Shown here: positions 10,103-23,700 of the stretch, piece after piece
Position numbering within the stretch: the first letter of the stretch is position 1
Layout: each line of letters starts with the position of its first letter
Assembly (NCBI RefSeq): GCF_000218685.1
Contig: NW_006763299.1
Location: 1 to 64,000 of the forward strand
Source of the DNA: Serpula lacrymans var. lacrymans S7.9
Lineage: Eukaryota > Basidiomycota > Agaricomycetes > Boletales > Serpulaceae
DNA: 64,000 nt
Reading direction: 5' to 3'
Program-made: the position numbers and the translations under genes
Notes under the pieces: model-generated
What the model was told of the DNA's origin: nothing
Databases searched by the model: none
What the model saw: only the letters and a program-made list of their open reading frames with translations

Positions 10103-13100
10103 ATGTCACTGCCAGTAGAATCTCTGCGACGAGGGGCTCTCTCCCAGAGACATAAACCATGGCGTACGCTTCTTCGTTGTCTGGAAACCCATGCTACAAC
10201 GGTGAACCGAGACTGTTCTTCAATTACACCACCATATGTCCAACTTATTGAGAAGCTCGGTCGTGCTCAAGAACTTCTCAACAACAGGCCTCTGACTCTG
10301 GCAGAAAAGATACTTTACAGTCACCTTACTGATCCCGAGAAGAGTCTTGCCAATGGAGGAAAGATTAGGGGAGAAGTCTACCTCCAGCTGAGTCTGGAAC
10401 GAGTCGCTATGCAGGATGCTTCCGCCCAGTAAGTTCCTACGCTCTTTGAAGACTTTGAAGAATGATGTGATACCATTCTGTGTCTGATTTATCTTCTTGA
10501 AATTGTCGTTAGAATGGCACTGTACGTCGTTTCCACCAGTTTTAGACTACAGAACATTACTACATAAATTCATCTCGTTAGGCTGCAATTCATGAGTGCG
10601 GGGCTTTCGAGGACTGCTGTTCCTTCAAGCATACACTGCGATCATCTCATTCAAGCTTCTGTTGGTGCTGACGCAGACCTGCAGGTATACATCAGTGCAT
10701 GGAGTTATTGAAAAATTGCCTAATTTTACTTTTAGCGGTCTATCGAATCTAACAAAGAGGTCTTTGATTTTTTGGAGAGTGCCGCTCGGAAGTATGGTAT
10801 TGAGTTCTGGAAGCCGGGTTCTGGGATTATACATCAAATTGTTCTTGAGAACTACGCTGCTCCCGGTATGCTAATGTTGGTCTTTGAAGTCATTGATATA
10901 TGTTGGGACATCGCTGAACTTTGTACTTTAGGCTCGGTACAGGTAAGCACAATTGTTCTTGCCTTGGACGGAGAGCGGTAACGTTGTTCAGATTCTCATA
11001 CGCCTAACGCTGGTGGATTGGGTATGCTCGCTATCGGTGTTGGAGGTGCTGATGCTGTTGACGCCATGACTGGTACGCCTTGGGAACTGAAAGCTCCCCA
11101 GATCGTAGGTAAACTATAAATTCCTTTTGTCACTCTGCGATCTCTTATTGGTTTCAAGGTGTACATCTGACTGGGAAACTCAATGGCTGGGCCACACCTA
11201 AGGATTTGATTCTACACTTGGCAGGGAAACTCACTGTTCGGGTAAGTAAACATTAGCATGGGCTATGCAGTGTTCTTAATATATTTCAAGGGAGGAACTG
11301 GACGAATTCTGGAATATTTTGGCCCTGGAGTGTTCAGTCAGTCATGTACAGGTGAGTTACATGAATCTTTCTTGCAGGCATGTCTGAAGTCAATGTATCT
11401 CAGGTCTTGCTACGGTCGCGAATATGGGTGCTGAAGTCGGTGCTACGACATCTACCTTCCCTTACACGCCAAATATGCGAGCATATTTGAATGCCACCGG
11501 ACGTGCACCTGTCGCCCAAGCTGCAGACGAAGCTGCTGCTAAGGGTTTTTTGAGCGCTGATGAAGGGGCTGAGTATGATGAAGTAATCGAGGTTGTAAGT
11601 GATTTGGGATGATAAATGTCCGAGGTCATACTCATGAATATGCTCAGAACTTATCTGACCTCGAGCCTACAATCAACGGCCCTTTTACACCCGATCTCGC
11701 CACTCCTTTGTCCAAGTTCGGTGCTTTCGTGCAAGAACAAGGATGGAAAGATGAAGTCTCTGCCGCTCTTATTGGCTCTTGTACCAACAGTTCATATGAA
11801 GATATGGCGAGTTCTGCTTGATTTATATCTTGATTTAGCCATGCTCAGTAAAACAACAGACCCGTGTCGCAGAACTTGCAAAACAGGCCAAGGCGGCTGG
11901 ATTGACTACCAAAGTATCAAATTGTGTTTTTCTTCTTATCAGTGCACTTAGAAATTGTCTAGGTTCCATTCCTTTGCACTCCTGGTTCTGAACAAATTCG
12001 TGCTACAATGGAGCGTGACGATGTCACGGCCAGTCTGGAAGGTGTTGGTGCAGTTGTACTGGCCAATGCTTGTGGACCTTGTATCGGACAAGTACGCACC
12101 CTTTTTCCATAAGATGGTCATGATTAATTGTGTTCCTTAGTGGAAAAGGGCGGATAAGAAAGGAGAAGAAAATGGTAGGTTGAATCATCTCCTTATCTTT
12201 ATGTATGTGTACCACTGAACTTAAACCAGCTATATTGACCTCCTTCAACCGGTAACTACTAAGACACTGGACACTTCAATAGTGTATGCTCATAACTATC
12301 GTCCGCAGGAATTTCAAGTCGCGTAACGACGGAAATCAACTAACTATGAATTTCCTTGCTTCTCCTACCATCGTTACTGCCATGGCGTTTTCCGGAAAAC
12401 TATCGTTCGATCCAACTACCGACTCCCTAACTACTCCTTCGGGTGAAAGCTTCAAGTTCTCACCACCTACAGGGCAAGACCTACCAGCGACAGGCTTTAC
12501 TCCCGGAAATATTGACCTCTATCCCGCTTACACGCCCGAACCTCAACCAGATACAGAAGTGGTCATTAGCAAGGACTCGCAGCGACTAGAATTATTGGAG
12601 CCATTTACAAGTCCCTTCGAGGAAGGCAGTAATAACCCAAGAGCATTAGAACTTCCTACTATGAAAGTTCTGATGAAGGTTAGAGGAAAATGTACTACTG
12701 ACCATATATCCGCGGCTGTGAGTTTCGTCAGCTTTGGATTATATATCCCACACTGACTAGGAGTTCTTAAGGGCCCATGGTTGAAATATAAAGGACACCT
12801 TACTAATATCTCGGAAAATCTTCGTATGTGTCGCGTCCTATCCTATGCGTACTCAAAACTGAACTTGGTTAACTAGTCATTACGGTATGTACGCCTGATT
12901 AATTTACCCGTGCTGCATAGAACGTCTTGCCTTCAGGCTGTGAACGACGAAAACGGTGATATCAATGTGGCATTTGATCATGAACATGATGCCTCTCAAT
13001 CTACAAGTGATACCATTCCTGCTGTGGCAAAGAGATTCAAATCACGCGGCCAACCTTGGGCCCTGGTTGTAGACGACAACTACGGCGAGGGAAGTGCTCG

Positions 13101-13562
13101 TGAGCATGCAGCCCTGCAGCCAAGATTCTATGGTACTTTGATCGATATTGATTGAGAGTCAAATATTTTCTGACCTTTGTTTTGCCTATAGGATGTGCGA
13201 TGATTCTGGCTAGGTCGTTTGCTCGAATTCACGAAACAAATTTGAAGGTACGATGTTTTTCGATGCACAGTGTTATGTCTTTCCTTAATCAAGAACTTCT
13301 TCAGAAACAAGGTATTCTTCCTTTATGGTTCGTAGACAAAGCCGACTATGCCCGCATCGGCTCGGGAGATGCTCTCGAAACGACTGGCCTGGCTGATCTA
13401 ATCAACGGTAACCAGAGCGCCACGGTTGCGTTGAAGGTGACGAAGCGCAGTGGAGAGATATTCGAGATACCTACTAGACATACGATGTCGAGTGATCAGG
13501 TGAAGTGGTTGAGAGCTGGGTCTGCGCTCAACCATATCCGTTCGCAAATGATGTCATTATAA
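10103..13562 (+). CDS. ACO2: Mitochondrial aconitase, Aco2 type (probable homocitrate dehydratase), 20 exons
   Basis: The product (805 aa) is an aconitase with an N-terminal Arg-rich, acid-poor leader suited to mitochondrial import. Recognisable blocks in order: [108 protein letters not shown] and [10 protein letters not shown] (the three Fe-S cysteines), [41 protein letters not shown] and [17 protein letters not shown]. Block wording is closer to yeast Aco2 (lysine pathway, homocitrate to cis-homoaconitate) than to Aco1. Exons: 10103-10428, 10513-10521, 10582-10684, 10736-10875, 10932-10942, 10992-11108, 11159-11241, 11291-11351, 11404-11594, 11648-11806, 11860-11913, 11963-12091, 12141-12174, 12230-12251, 12309-12717, 12772-12823, 12877-12884, 12937-13132, 13192-13247, 13305-13562. 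The intron after 11806 needs a GC donor. Confidence 0.93.
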
Positions 13563-13734
13563 AAATATGCAGAACTATCGTATCTCTTGGCACAGAGCGG
13601 CTGAGTTCAAATGGCACATATGATATCGGGCATTGTGTGTGGTTTGCACAAATGAAATATCATATGAACCTACAACTAATGAGCCTAACTTCTATATTGA
13701 GATAGATTCGCCAATGTATACTCTATAACATCAT

Positions 13735-16700
13735 GCGGATATTTCGCGTACGCTACCTTTTCCCCAGACAGAGTCCAGTCAGATAAATCTCCAAATCCAC
13801 AAAACCCACCTCGCCAGTCTCCAGCTCGAGTACCAACGTGGATAGCTACCCACTCTGAGCCAGGGGAACGTCCTCTCGGGTAAATAAAGGAATGTCTTCC
13901 TTTCTACATTGATCGATTTGTCGTTTTTGGACTGTGACTCTACCACAATATGGCTTGGAAGAAAGCTCAAGGTATCCACAGCGCTCATGGAGGTATATGG
14001 TTCTGATGTGTGCCAGATAAATATATCACTATGTTTTGGGCCTACCAGGATGCGCGTAGCAGGTGCTGTATGATCCAAGTAAAAAGGCAACTCGCTTGAG
14101 GTCAAACGAGATTGTCGCTTTTAATATGGCCTGTTCCGGAGCATATTCTTCAAAGGTATCTGCACTGCGTTTTAGGTGGAAGACACGGAGATCTTGGTCA
14201 CCAATGCTTACAAAGGCACCTAGCAAATGAGTGTCTTTATGACTGTCATCCTTGTGCCAATCGACTAGCATCCTTCCTGATTCGATTTCCCAGACACAAA
14301 CGTGCCCATTGTCGAACAAAGCAAGAATCTTCATGTCTGCTGTAATAGAAATCTGGTGCACGTAACTTTTGTTGCCAGACCTCAAACATGAGTGTTCCTT
14401 TGCTTTCGGATTATTGATATTCCCTATAAAGATGGTACTTTCAGTGGTTCCACCGCAGATTAGACTCCCATCCGGTGAATATTCGAGTGACAAAAGTAAC
14501 GAATGAACCGTTTGACCTTGGATTGGGGTACAACTCTCAATATCCCAAATATGTAGTTGTCCTTCGAAATCCACATGTGCCATTTGTGTGAGATCAAGCG
14601 AGACAGCTATTCCCCAGTGGTGATGCAGGGTAATCAATCGAGATGACTCGGATCCTTGATAACTAGAACACAACTTCGGTATATCAGGGAGGTCTGGTGC
14701 GAATGTCTTGAAAAGAATGGCGTTTCTACCGGTGAAAGGGATTGCGGATATATATATATGGGCAGCACTGTTTTTAATTTGCATGTGAAACTGCTGCAGG
14801 AACTGAATGGATTCAGTGAGCAGGGATATGGTGTTATCGGCAGCGGATCGAGAATATTGCTGAACCAGTTGTTAACAACTACATGAAAATAAGCAAAAGA
14901 GACACATACGGAGAACCAAGATATGATCGCCTTGATCACGTTAAAGATGGTATTAAAACTTTCCCGACTGTCAACAGAGCATTATAGGCTTTTCACTTCA
15001 ATCCAGTGGAGCAAATGGGTGAACACTACGTTCTTCGTTCGATCATAAAGCTCATCATCGCTCCTTGCAGATGTTCGTGCCAAGATTGAAGGGCATACAA
15101 GCCATCAGGGGACAAGAGTGTATCGAGACGGCTTTCGAGATCATATATGTCCCAATTGAGTTTTGTTGGGTCTGCAATTTCACAAGGATCACGCTTGAGG
15201 ATGCGTTCCAAAGTCTCCAGGCATCAAAGTGCCAGAATTCGATTATGAATGGATATGCCAATAAAGAAACGAGCGTCTGTACAGCGTACTGGGTCAGTAA
15301 GGAAATCAGCAACAGACGCGTGTAGTAGTCGGATGGTGTCCTCTTCAGTACGCAGTATGGAGCTGAGCGACGCGATGAGCCCTTTTGAAGTTAAGAGCTT
15401 AATTGAAGATCCGTCTGGAAGCTTGAGCGGGTCTTTAGCAGTTGCAGGACCAAGCCCAAGGAGAACATCTAATCCCTCCTGCGTCAGCGGCGTTTTCGCA
15501 ACCACCACTGACCCCATGATGTACTGGAAGTAGTTGAGGCCTATCGTGTCGGGCAAATCTCCCACTCTGCGCTCTAGAATACCCAGGTACAATACGCCCA
15601 TCACGTCTCCTGGATGTTTGTTTCTCGAGACCCACTTCTCACCAGAGAGGACATCGTCAAGTGCCACGACGGGATCTTTACTAGTCCTCATGTAATCACA
15701 GGCTACTCTCGCCCATATAAACAACCCATCAGCGCATTGGCCCAGCTCGTCTTTCTCTGCTTGTGAAGGCCGGTCAGATGGAAGCTCGTGATGATATTGA
15801 TGGATTTCCCGCATCTTATCGTCGATAAATGCTAGGATGTCCTGGGCCGTCGCTTCCTCTCCACCTATATCCTGCAAGACGGCAACCGGTCCAAGTTGAG
15901 CCCGTATATCGTTCTCGTATCGACTGACAAAGACGACCTTGACAAACGCAGGTAGATGTGACGCTTCCTGCGACCAGACTTTCAGAAACTCCTCTCGAGT
16001 ATGTTCGTCGCCACACTCGTCTAAAGCGTCAATGACAATGACTATGGGTCCAGAGAAACCGACCTCTGTCAAGGGCGTAATGATATACTTTTGTAGCTGA
16101 GTATGCAGGGGCTGTTGACTAATATGCCCAGAAATCTTGATGGCGCGACAGAGCTCTTCCCTGAAGTGACTACTGAACAAACCAAGTTAATATGCCAGAG
16201 TCCCGATCACAAAGTTGGGTACGTTTCGGCCAGCGATATCACGTTTGAAGGAGAAGCTCGTCCCCAAACGTCCAAGGTCCATGCATCTGCCAACAACAGT
16301 GTTGGCGACTGTGGACTTAACCTGAGTCTTTGATATCTTGTATGGCCCCGCTTAGCTCAACTAGTCCTTCCCGTACTCGCGAAAGACTTTCAGTTTTGAC
16401 AGCGAGGATTTCGATTTGAAATTTTCTTTCAGTTGCTGAAAGGCATTCACATATTGTGAGATAACAATGTCACTTTGTGAACTCGACGTATCTCGCAATG
16501 CACGCTCTGAATGTAAACACAGTCATGATATTGCATCAGATAAGCATGAGCTAGGCGACTGACTGCAGAATCCCTTTCCAGTATATTCTTGAACGAATAA
16601 GGCGCAGTCGTGGATCTGCTTCAACATATTTGCAACTATTGGTTTTTGTACCTCGTCGATAATCGGCTCCGCCACATTCAGAAAGTCGAGCATATCTGCA

Positions 16701-17667
16701 GCGGTGGACCACAGGTTTTGTATATTTTGGTCACGATCAAGCTGAGCTATCATGGCCTAGAATAATAGTTTCCATAGAATACGGAGGTAAAACATTAGTT
16801 TCGTATTTAGCGAGACAGATTGAATGTACCTTTGGGATGAGACCCAAAATACTCCACGCAGCTTTTGCGTATGGATGAATCTAGAAATCGTGTATATTTT
16901 CAGAAAGGTGTGGTTTACTAGATTTTGAACTTTTACTTCAAAAATAACATCCCCCATACTCGTGAGCTTCTGGATATACCCACAAACCAAATCGAAAAAG
17001 TCGTTCCCCTCAAGAGTCTTCATATCATCCATGACATCTATGATAACCCCGGCGCTGGATGCACCATGACAATGTGACAGTTTGTTCGCAATGCGGGTTG
17101 CCTCTTCCGCTACACTTGTTGTCTCAGCCCTAATCAGGGCTTTTGTAGCTTTTCTTTCGCGTGGTTCCTTTGACGTTGTAGCTGGTATTTCCATTTCGAA
17201 AGTAAAAGTATGATCCCAATTTTGTGAGACGACCTCAAGACGGACTGCTATATATCCTTGAAATCCATTTTTCTCCAGTACAAATGTCTCATCTTTACGA
17301 CACAGCGAATATATTCAGAAAATAGTAGCCACTGCATAACAAAACTTATCCCTACCAAGAAAATATTTGTCTTTGAGTGTATCTCTCAAATATAATGTAA
17401 CTTCTCCTATCAGTGCATTCGACCGAGGATAAGCTTTGCGAAAGACTGCTATCTTGATGTATGAAGATGCTCGAGCTTCGCTAAGGCATTCTTTGGGTGG
17501 CAGCCGCGATGGACAAGGCAAAACATTCACAGCCCAAATAACTGATCCCAACCCGGGTTGTTACCCTTGGAGGTTGTCGTTTTCATCTCAGGTCCTCCAT
17601 CTACAGAGACAGTGGCAAAGCAAACTGGTGTCTTCAACAAAATAACCTTGCGTAGCTGCGAAGCCAT
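13735..17667 (-). pseudogene. C2-NACHT-WD40 NLR-like (STAND) protein, decayed
   Basis: Read on the minus strand from 17667, the parts come in the order of a fungal NLR. A C2-like start (FATVSVDGGPEMKTTTSKG, near 17600) is followed by a helical N-terminal region (AADMLDFLNVAEPIIDEVQK, ALFVQEYTGKGF, 16.7-16.5 kb). A NACHT ATPase follows (GRLGTSFSFKRDIAGRNVP; Walker B IVIVIDALDECG near 16020), then a winged-helix-like region, then WD40-like blades (LHIWDIESCTPIQGQ, VCVWEIESGRMLVDW) to about 13735. Decay is visible: the P-loop is reduced to KSTVANTV near 16310-16325 with the glycines missing or out of frame, a TAA lies in frame at 16187-16189 where this family has Gln, and the C2 part and the C-terminus need frame changes near 17540 and 13865. 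Fungal NLRs act in non-self recognition and cell death; this copy is probably non-functional. Confidence 0.8.
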
Positions 17668-18313
17668 GATAACTATACATGAGGAACAGCAACCCGGGTA
17701 AGGAGTAGAGCTTATAGTGAGTCACGAAAATCACGCACCAGTTAAACGAAGCTTTTGCATTGTTCACGAAAGGGAGCGGTCAGGATATGAATCTAGACTT
17801 GGAATGGAACCTAGCTCTGGTTATCGTCCATGTCGACAGAGACGACTCTTTCGATCATCGATAAGACGGAAGTTCAAGCCTGAGACAGGTATGAGAACAG
17901 TCGCAAGGCTTTGAGCGCCTAGTAGTATCTGGCGCTCATCAAAGCATTTGATCATGTCCTTCAACAACCAACACCGCCTAACTTGAAAACATAACCCTGC
18001 ACATTGTTGACAAGACACGATACGTATGTCGTTGTTAAAGAATGTTTTCGAATAACCTCAGACGTATTGATCCACAGTTTATGTTTTCTCCCTACTTCTA
18101 CTGTATTGTGTGTCAGAGGCGACATGTGACGTGGAACACTTTTGTAGTTTGAACTCCGTGGCAATTTAGCTTATCTTTTTAGTGACAGTACTTAGAACCA
18201 GTGAAAGGACTCAGCTCAGGAGATCGATAGTGTGCCACTGAGCTTTCTTCCTTCTTTATCACGATCCACTGCCATTGCACCTAGCTTTCTCTCTCCCTTG
18301 GCTCTCATCCACT
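17668..18313. promoter_or_regulatory. Divergent intergenic region
   Basis: About 650 bp separate the NLR relic (minus) from the kinase-like gene (plus). No protein-like frame is seen. It should hold the promoter of the kinase-like gene, but I see no clear TATA box or repeated motif. Confidence 0.4.
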
Positions 18314-20632
18314 ATGAAACGCGGTTTTTTAAACACGCCCAAAGCTAAACTGGTGTTTGCTGCAGCAGTCGATACTGAAAATAAGCCCTCGAGCCCACCC
18401 AAAAGAAATGCAAGTCCTGAAGATGCCACTGTGTAGAAATAGATATTCATCTTATGAGTTTACCATTGTGCTGACGGTCTGCTCGGAACCTTTCTCAGTG
18501 ACCAGACGTTTGTCGATCTTGATATGTTTGACCCGCACAAGGTGCCCCCGCAAGTGCAAGCGAAAATATCGGAATCTCACTGCCGCAAGGGTAGAACTCG
18601 AATTGTCTTTCAGATGTGGCCGAGAGATCCCAACGGAAAATCCCCTCTCCCTTTACACAGAAGGGGCAAGGAAACGGGTGGCCCAGACCTATGCCAGTGG
18701 GGTGCCACCCTCTATGACTTTTATCACGTCCATCCTTTCCCAGAAAACAAATATTATATGACCACATCGACTTCAAGCAGGCTTGCAATAGCTATGCGAG
18801 ATACAGGGGAACTGGATGCTGCCCCGGACCAGCTCGCCTGGGCTGATCGAGAGGAGGATCCTCGCGATATCCCTCCCTGTGATATTGGGGAGCTTATAGA
18901 TGACTCTAATATGCACATCAAAATGGGACTTTATAAATCTATGCCAAAAGAAAAAAAGCAAAAGTCTTCAAAAGCAATCGTCGATCCTTTTGACTTTGAT
19001 AACTATCCTGACCCTTGGCCTCTGGTTCCTTTCAGTGGCGAAGGGGATTGGCCCACTCTACGCAAGCGTATTCCTCTCCATTTGTTACCAAAAAAACTCG
19101 TTGTCCACGATCCTTGGAACATTCTCGCGGTTCGTAACACGGAGGGGGATGATACGACGGATGGGGATGACGAAACGCCATGGACGGAAAAAGAAGACCT
19201 TACCTATTCGTATAGCCTTTTCCTGTCAGAGCTTGGCAAACAGAAGATGGAAGAGGAAGAAAAGGCTCTCCAGGAAGAACGAGCCAAAAAAGCAAAGGAC
19301 TGGAGGGGTTACGCGTTTGTTCCCAAAGTCGAGAAGTCCGGACCTATGGAGAAACCACTCATCGGTAACCTCCCACCTGAAACCACCCTTCCAGAATCGA
19401 CTCCTGTTGCACATCTATATCTAGCCCCCAAGGGCTACCTTGGAAGAGGTCACCACTCGGCAGTTTACAAGGGCGAGTGGGAGCTACCTCGGCCTTTACT
19501 GGTTAAACCTAAAATTTGCGAAACTTGCGTCGTAGAGCAGGGGAAACAAGAAGTGGAAAAGAAATTGAACGAAAAACAGTCGAAGATGTCTACTGCAACT
19601 ACAGCTGAATCATCGACTTCTATACCTTCCGAAGAAGAACTCGGTGTCGTCTCCGTGACAGATGTCATCCAACCTCGTGAAGTAGTTAAGTTACTAGTAG
19701 TACATGGAATGTCCGTCGGCGCAGAGAAGGTCAATGAGCGAAATAACGAGGATGACGAAGACGAGGACAACGCCAACGGAAGAAAAGTTAAGGCAAGCAC
19801 GGAGTCCAATAATGACATCAAGGGTAAAGGTGAAAGCTTGGGAGGGAAAGAAAGTTCCCCAAAGCTTTATACTATCCAAGATCCATGTACAACACGTATT
19901 GTGTCCTATGAAGGCCCAGTGGACCACTACCGCCCTGACACTCAATGGCAAGTCCCCGGTTATGGCCCTATTTGCGAACATATGACACAACGTCAATTTG
20001 GTCTGACTGTACCGCCGACTGCCAAAGTTCAAGTTGCGGTTAAGCTATCCATCCAGGGAGATTCGCATCTTCTTCGAGAGGCGGAGAATTACCAAAAATT
20101 CCCATCATACTTCTTCGAACACTGGAATGGATATAACATTGTCCCTCCAATACACGATCCTGTCCCTGTAGGCGCAATAGTTCCTCAATTCTATGGGTAC
20201 TATACCCCAGACCCTATAAATCAAGAGACGACAAAAACGGATGACGACATGACAGAGCATGATAATAGGGAAACAGAAGACGATGGCGGTCCTCGCTACT
20301 TGAGTCCTATCATGCTCCTGGAGCATTGTGGTGTCCCTGTCGAAGTGAAAAATATGTCGATAGACGATAGGAATGAATGCGCATCGCTACTTTTCAGGTT
20401 CCATCATGAAGGATGGGTTCATAATTCATTCGCAACTCGTAATATAATGATGGAGAGGGGTCTGCATTCAGAGTGGCCTATCGGTCGGATGATTTCGGAC
20501 AAGTTCAGTTATCGTCTCATCGACTTTGGAAGGTCTACAAGGATGGAATCTTCTCTTGAAAGGGCTAGTGAGGAGAACGTCGCGCTTAGACTATTCTACC
20601 TTCATCACCACGAACTTTCCGAGCCAGAGTAA
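18314..20632 (+). CDS. Protein-kinase-fold protein with degenerate catalytic loop (750 aa)
   Basis: Two exons, 18314-18432 and 18499-20632, join in frame through a short intron. The long N-terminal half is acidic and low in recognisable domains. The C-terminal half is kinase-like: a glycine loop (GYLGRGHHSAVYKGEW), a VAVKL lysine strand, a REAENYQKF helix, an LLEHCG hinge, the loop GWVHNSFATRNIMM and the magnesium motif RLIDFGRS. In the loop the usual catalytic Asp of HxD is Ser (HNSFATRN), while the Asn and the DFG remain. A charged insert (ERNNEDDEDEDNANG) splits the N-lobe. Similar agaricomycete proteins share this feature, so it may be a pseudokinase or an atypical small-molecule kinase. 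It converges with MSH1 with about 115 bp between stops. Confidence 0.75.
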
Positions 20633-20747
20633 TTGAATGCTAATATGTCAGAATTGTTGTGGTTACGACAGCAGACAGCAGAGTATGAGCGTCGATTAGC
20701 TAGAGTATGATCACCACATGCCACGGCTACGAGTACTATTGTGACTT

Positions 20748-23700
20748 TCATAAATCTGCCAGAACATCCCCAAGCTTCGATCGTTCAGCTAGACTTATAT
20801 TGTCATGGACCCCTCCCTTTAGAATTGAGAGAGCTTTTTTGGCAGTCGATATTGCTGTTTCAGGCATATTGGCTAGCTGAGCTACTTTCAGACCATGACT
20901 GTTACGATTAACTCCAGGCCTCAAGCGATGCGAATAAGCAAAATGACTATCCTATTGGGAATGATCGTTTCGCCAGGAATAAGTTATCATGATAAAATGC
21001 GATTGAACGTGCTCACATCCGTTTCGTCGACATCGGTGCAGGAGAAGGCGACCTCTGAGAAGATCCCTCCACCTTTGTGCATCTCAGAGCGGTACCCTAG
21101 CATCTCAGCAAGCTCGTGAAAGTGGGTCGCGAAGAGAGCCCGACAACGGTTTACAGTGATGAGATGGTGAATGGTAGCAAACGCTATTGCCATGCCGTCA
21201 GTGACAGTTGTTCCCCTTCCTACTTCATCCATGATGACCTGACGAAAGATTAGAACTAGCATGACCTGAAGAACAGTCAACCTACGAGACTTTTAGGAGT
21301 TGCTCGTCGGAGAATCTCGGCAGTTTCAAGCATCTCTACCATGAACGTACTTCGGTCTCGAAAGAGGTCATCCTTAGCTCCCACCCTCGAGAATAGTCGA
21401 TCAACAATGCCCACCACCGCGTGATCCGCGGGCACATACGAACCTATTTGGGCAAGTATAGCTAGCAAAGCTGTTTGTCGAAGCAGTGTAGACTTTCCAG
21501 CCATATTGGGTCCTGTAATAATTTGAAGCCGGGAACCGGAATTCAGCGCAATCGAATTAGGGGTGAAAACGCGTCCTTGAGTGAGCAAACCGAGCTCTAC
21601 AGTAGGGTGTCGGCCATTCGTGACCTCATAACACACGCTAGTTTGGATCAGATATATATATACGGATATCTTTTACCAAACACACGTACTCGTCCCTGAC
21701 TTCAGGCCTAACAAAGTTCCTCTCAGTCGCCAAGTTCGAAAAAGCTATCGTCACGTCCAGTTCATCCATTATACGAGCATTTTTTCGAAGGTGTGCTGAA
21801 CTTGCATTGACCTGCAACTCAAACATCAATGTTACACATTACACAAGGAAATGCTGATCACCTCGTTGCGGAGCATTCCGAGTACCTCTTTTTCAGCTGC
21901 TGAAATGGCTACTGTAGTCTCAACAATTTGGCTACCGAGTTGGGCCCACTCCTAGATCAATCAGTGGGATTAGGAATTGCAACCAAGCAGCGAAAATAAT
22001 TCCTCACCTGATAGAAGTAACTACACGTAGAACCTGTTTCTGTTATGCATACAAACGCAGGCGACTCTTTTAACTTGGCCCGATCACGCTTTACGCGAGC
22101 GATATGCACATGCATGCCATAGTTAGGAGAAGAGCGGAGGGTCAGGGAGGGTGCACCTATGATCGTCAATTAGAGGAGGATATCATTCGAGGTAACATGG
22201 ATTTTACCATAAGTTAGCTGTAGTCGCCGTTCAAGCTTTGTTCTTCTCTCGAGGAGCTCCCCGAGAGTTGTATGTAGTGCAAACAGCTGCTCCGTAAACC
22301 TGGTAAAAAAAGAATGTTAAAGCACATTGTAGCATATGTCCTCAGGCACGTACCCAGGCCTGATGGACCACCTCGTAGTGCCATCGTATTTAATATTGGT
22401 GGACACGTTTAGTGGTCCCTGTAATAACTTCGCATGGTCATCGTCGTCGATAGCATCAGAGTCGTTAGAAGAACCCTTCCCCAGCCGATCGACATTCTCC
22501 AATGCTGTACTGATACGGTGAGAAAGCCCTTTCAAGTCCGTCATCTTGGATAGAAGCTGGTCAATACCAGCCCAGTGGTCAGTCATAGTGACCCCTTTCT
22601 CCTTCTCTTCCATCTCTTTCTCCAACGTGACTCGTTGTTGAATTAGAGACCAGGTAACAACCGTCGCGTTGATAGACAACAAGTCAGTCACATCTCCCCG
22701 GCCCAGAAGGAACTTTTGTATAATGCGTGAAGCATCATCTACGTCACTTAATAGTTGCAAGATGTCATCTCGGAGATGTGGTCTACTCAGGAAAAATGCG
22801 ACCAAAGATTGGCGGGCGCTTATCTCTGGGATCGACGTACTAGGAGAACCTGAGGAAAGGCATGGGTGAATGTTAATCACACAGAGACTAATGATATCTT
22901 ACATAACCAGCGAGAAAGAAGACGAGTACCGCCTGTCGTGGTAGTCCTTTTTATAACGTTCAGCAAACTACCTGCAGTCCCGCCTTCCCTTGTACTTTCG
23001 CGCAACTCAAGTGCTTTAATAGTATTTGAATCCATCTGCATTCTCCCCTCTGTCAGTTCTCGGTTAGGCCGAAGAAGCTGAGGCATATGTTCCAGCAGGT
23101 TTGCATGTAGATAGCTTGTGAGGAGTCCAATTGCGGAGGATTCCTCTTGGGAATAGAGGGGAAGAGCACCTGAAGAGATATCGGACAGACCAGTTATATC
23201 GTCAGTGGATGTATCAGATTGAAAAGATACATTGGAAGCAGGTGGCGATCGAGCAGCATTGGAGACAAACCAATCTTCTTCCATAAGTGCCTGACGGATG
23301 GGATGCGTAGATTCGAGGTTTCTGTTCAATACAATTTCTCGCGGATTGATTCGAGTCAAATGATTCCTCAAGGCTACTTCCGTAGAAGTCCTCGTGAAAA
23401 ATTCGCCAGTCGATATATCTATCCAAGCCAAACCAACTTCACTTGACGTAGTCGGGTCGCCTTTCTGAGCCGTGATCTCAGGTGCACTGAGTGCGAGGAG
23501 GTAATTATTGTCGTAAGGATTAAGAAAGGGCTCGTCAATCAATGTTCCAGGTGTGATAACGCGAGAAACACGTCTATCGAACTCAGGTTTCTGACCGGGA
23601 AGTGAAGGTCGGGGAAATTCCTCGCACATCGCAACGAAGAGTTTGTTCTGCTGCACTAAGATTTTGAGGTATTTGTCGATGTGCATTAGAGGAAAACCGC

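Noticed and set aside
15249..15533. Plus-strand 94-codon frame
   Set aside because: Antisense to the NACHT region.
21475..21699. Plus-strand 74-codon frame
   Set aside because: Antisense to the MutS ATPase exon.
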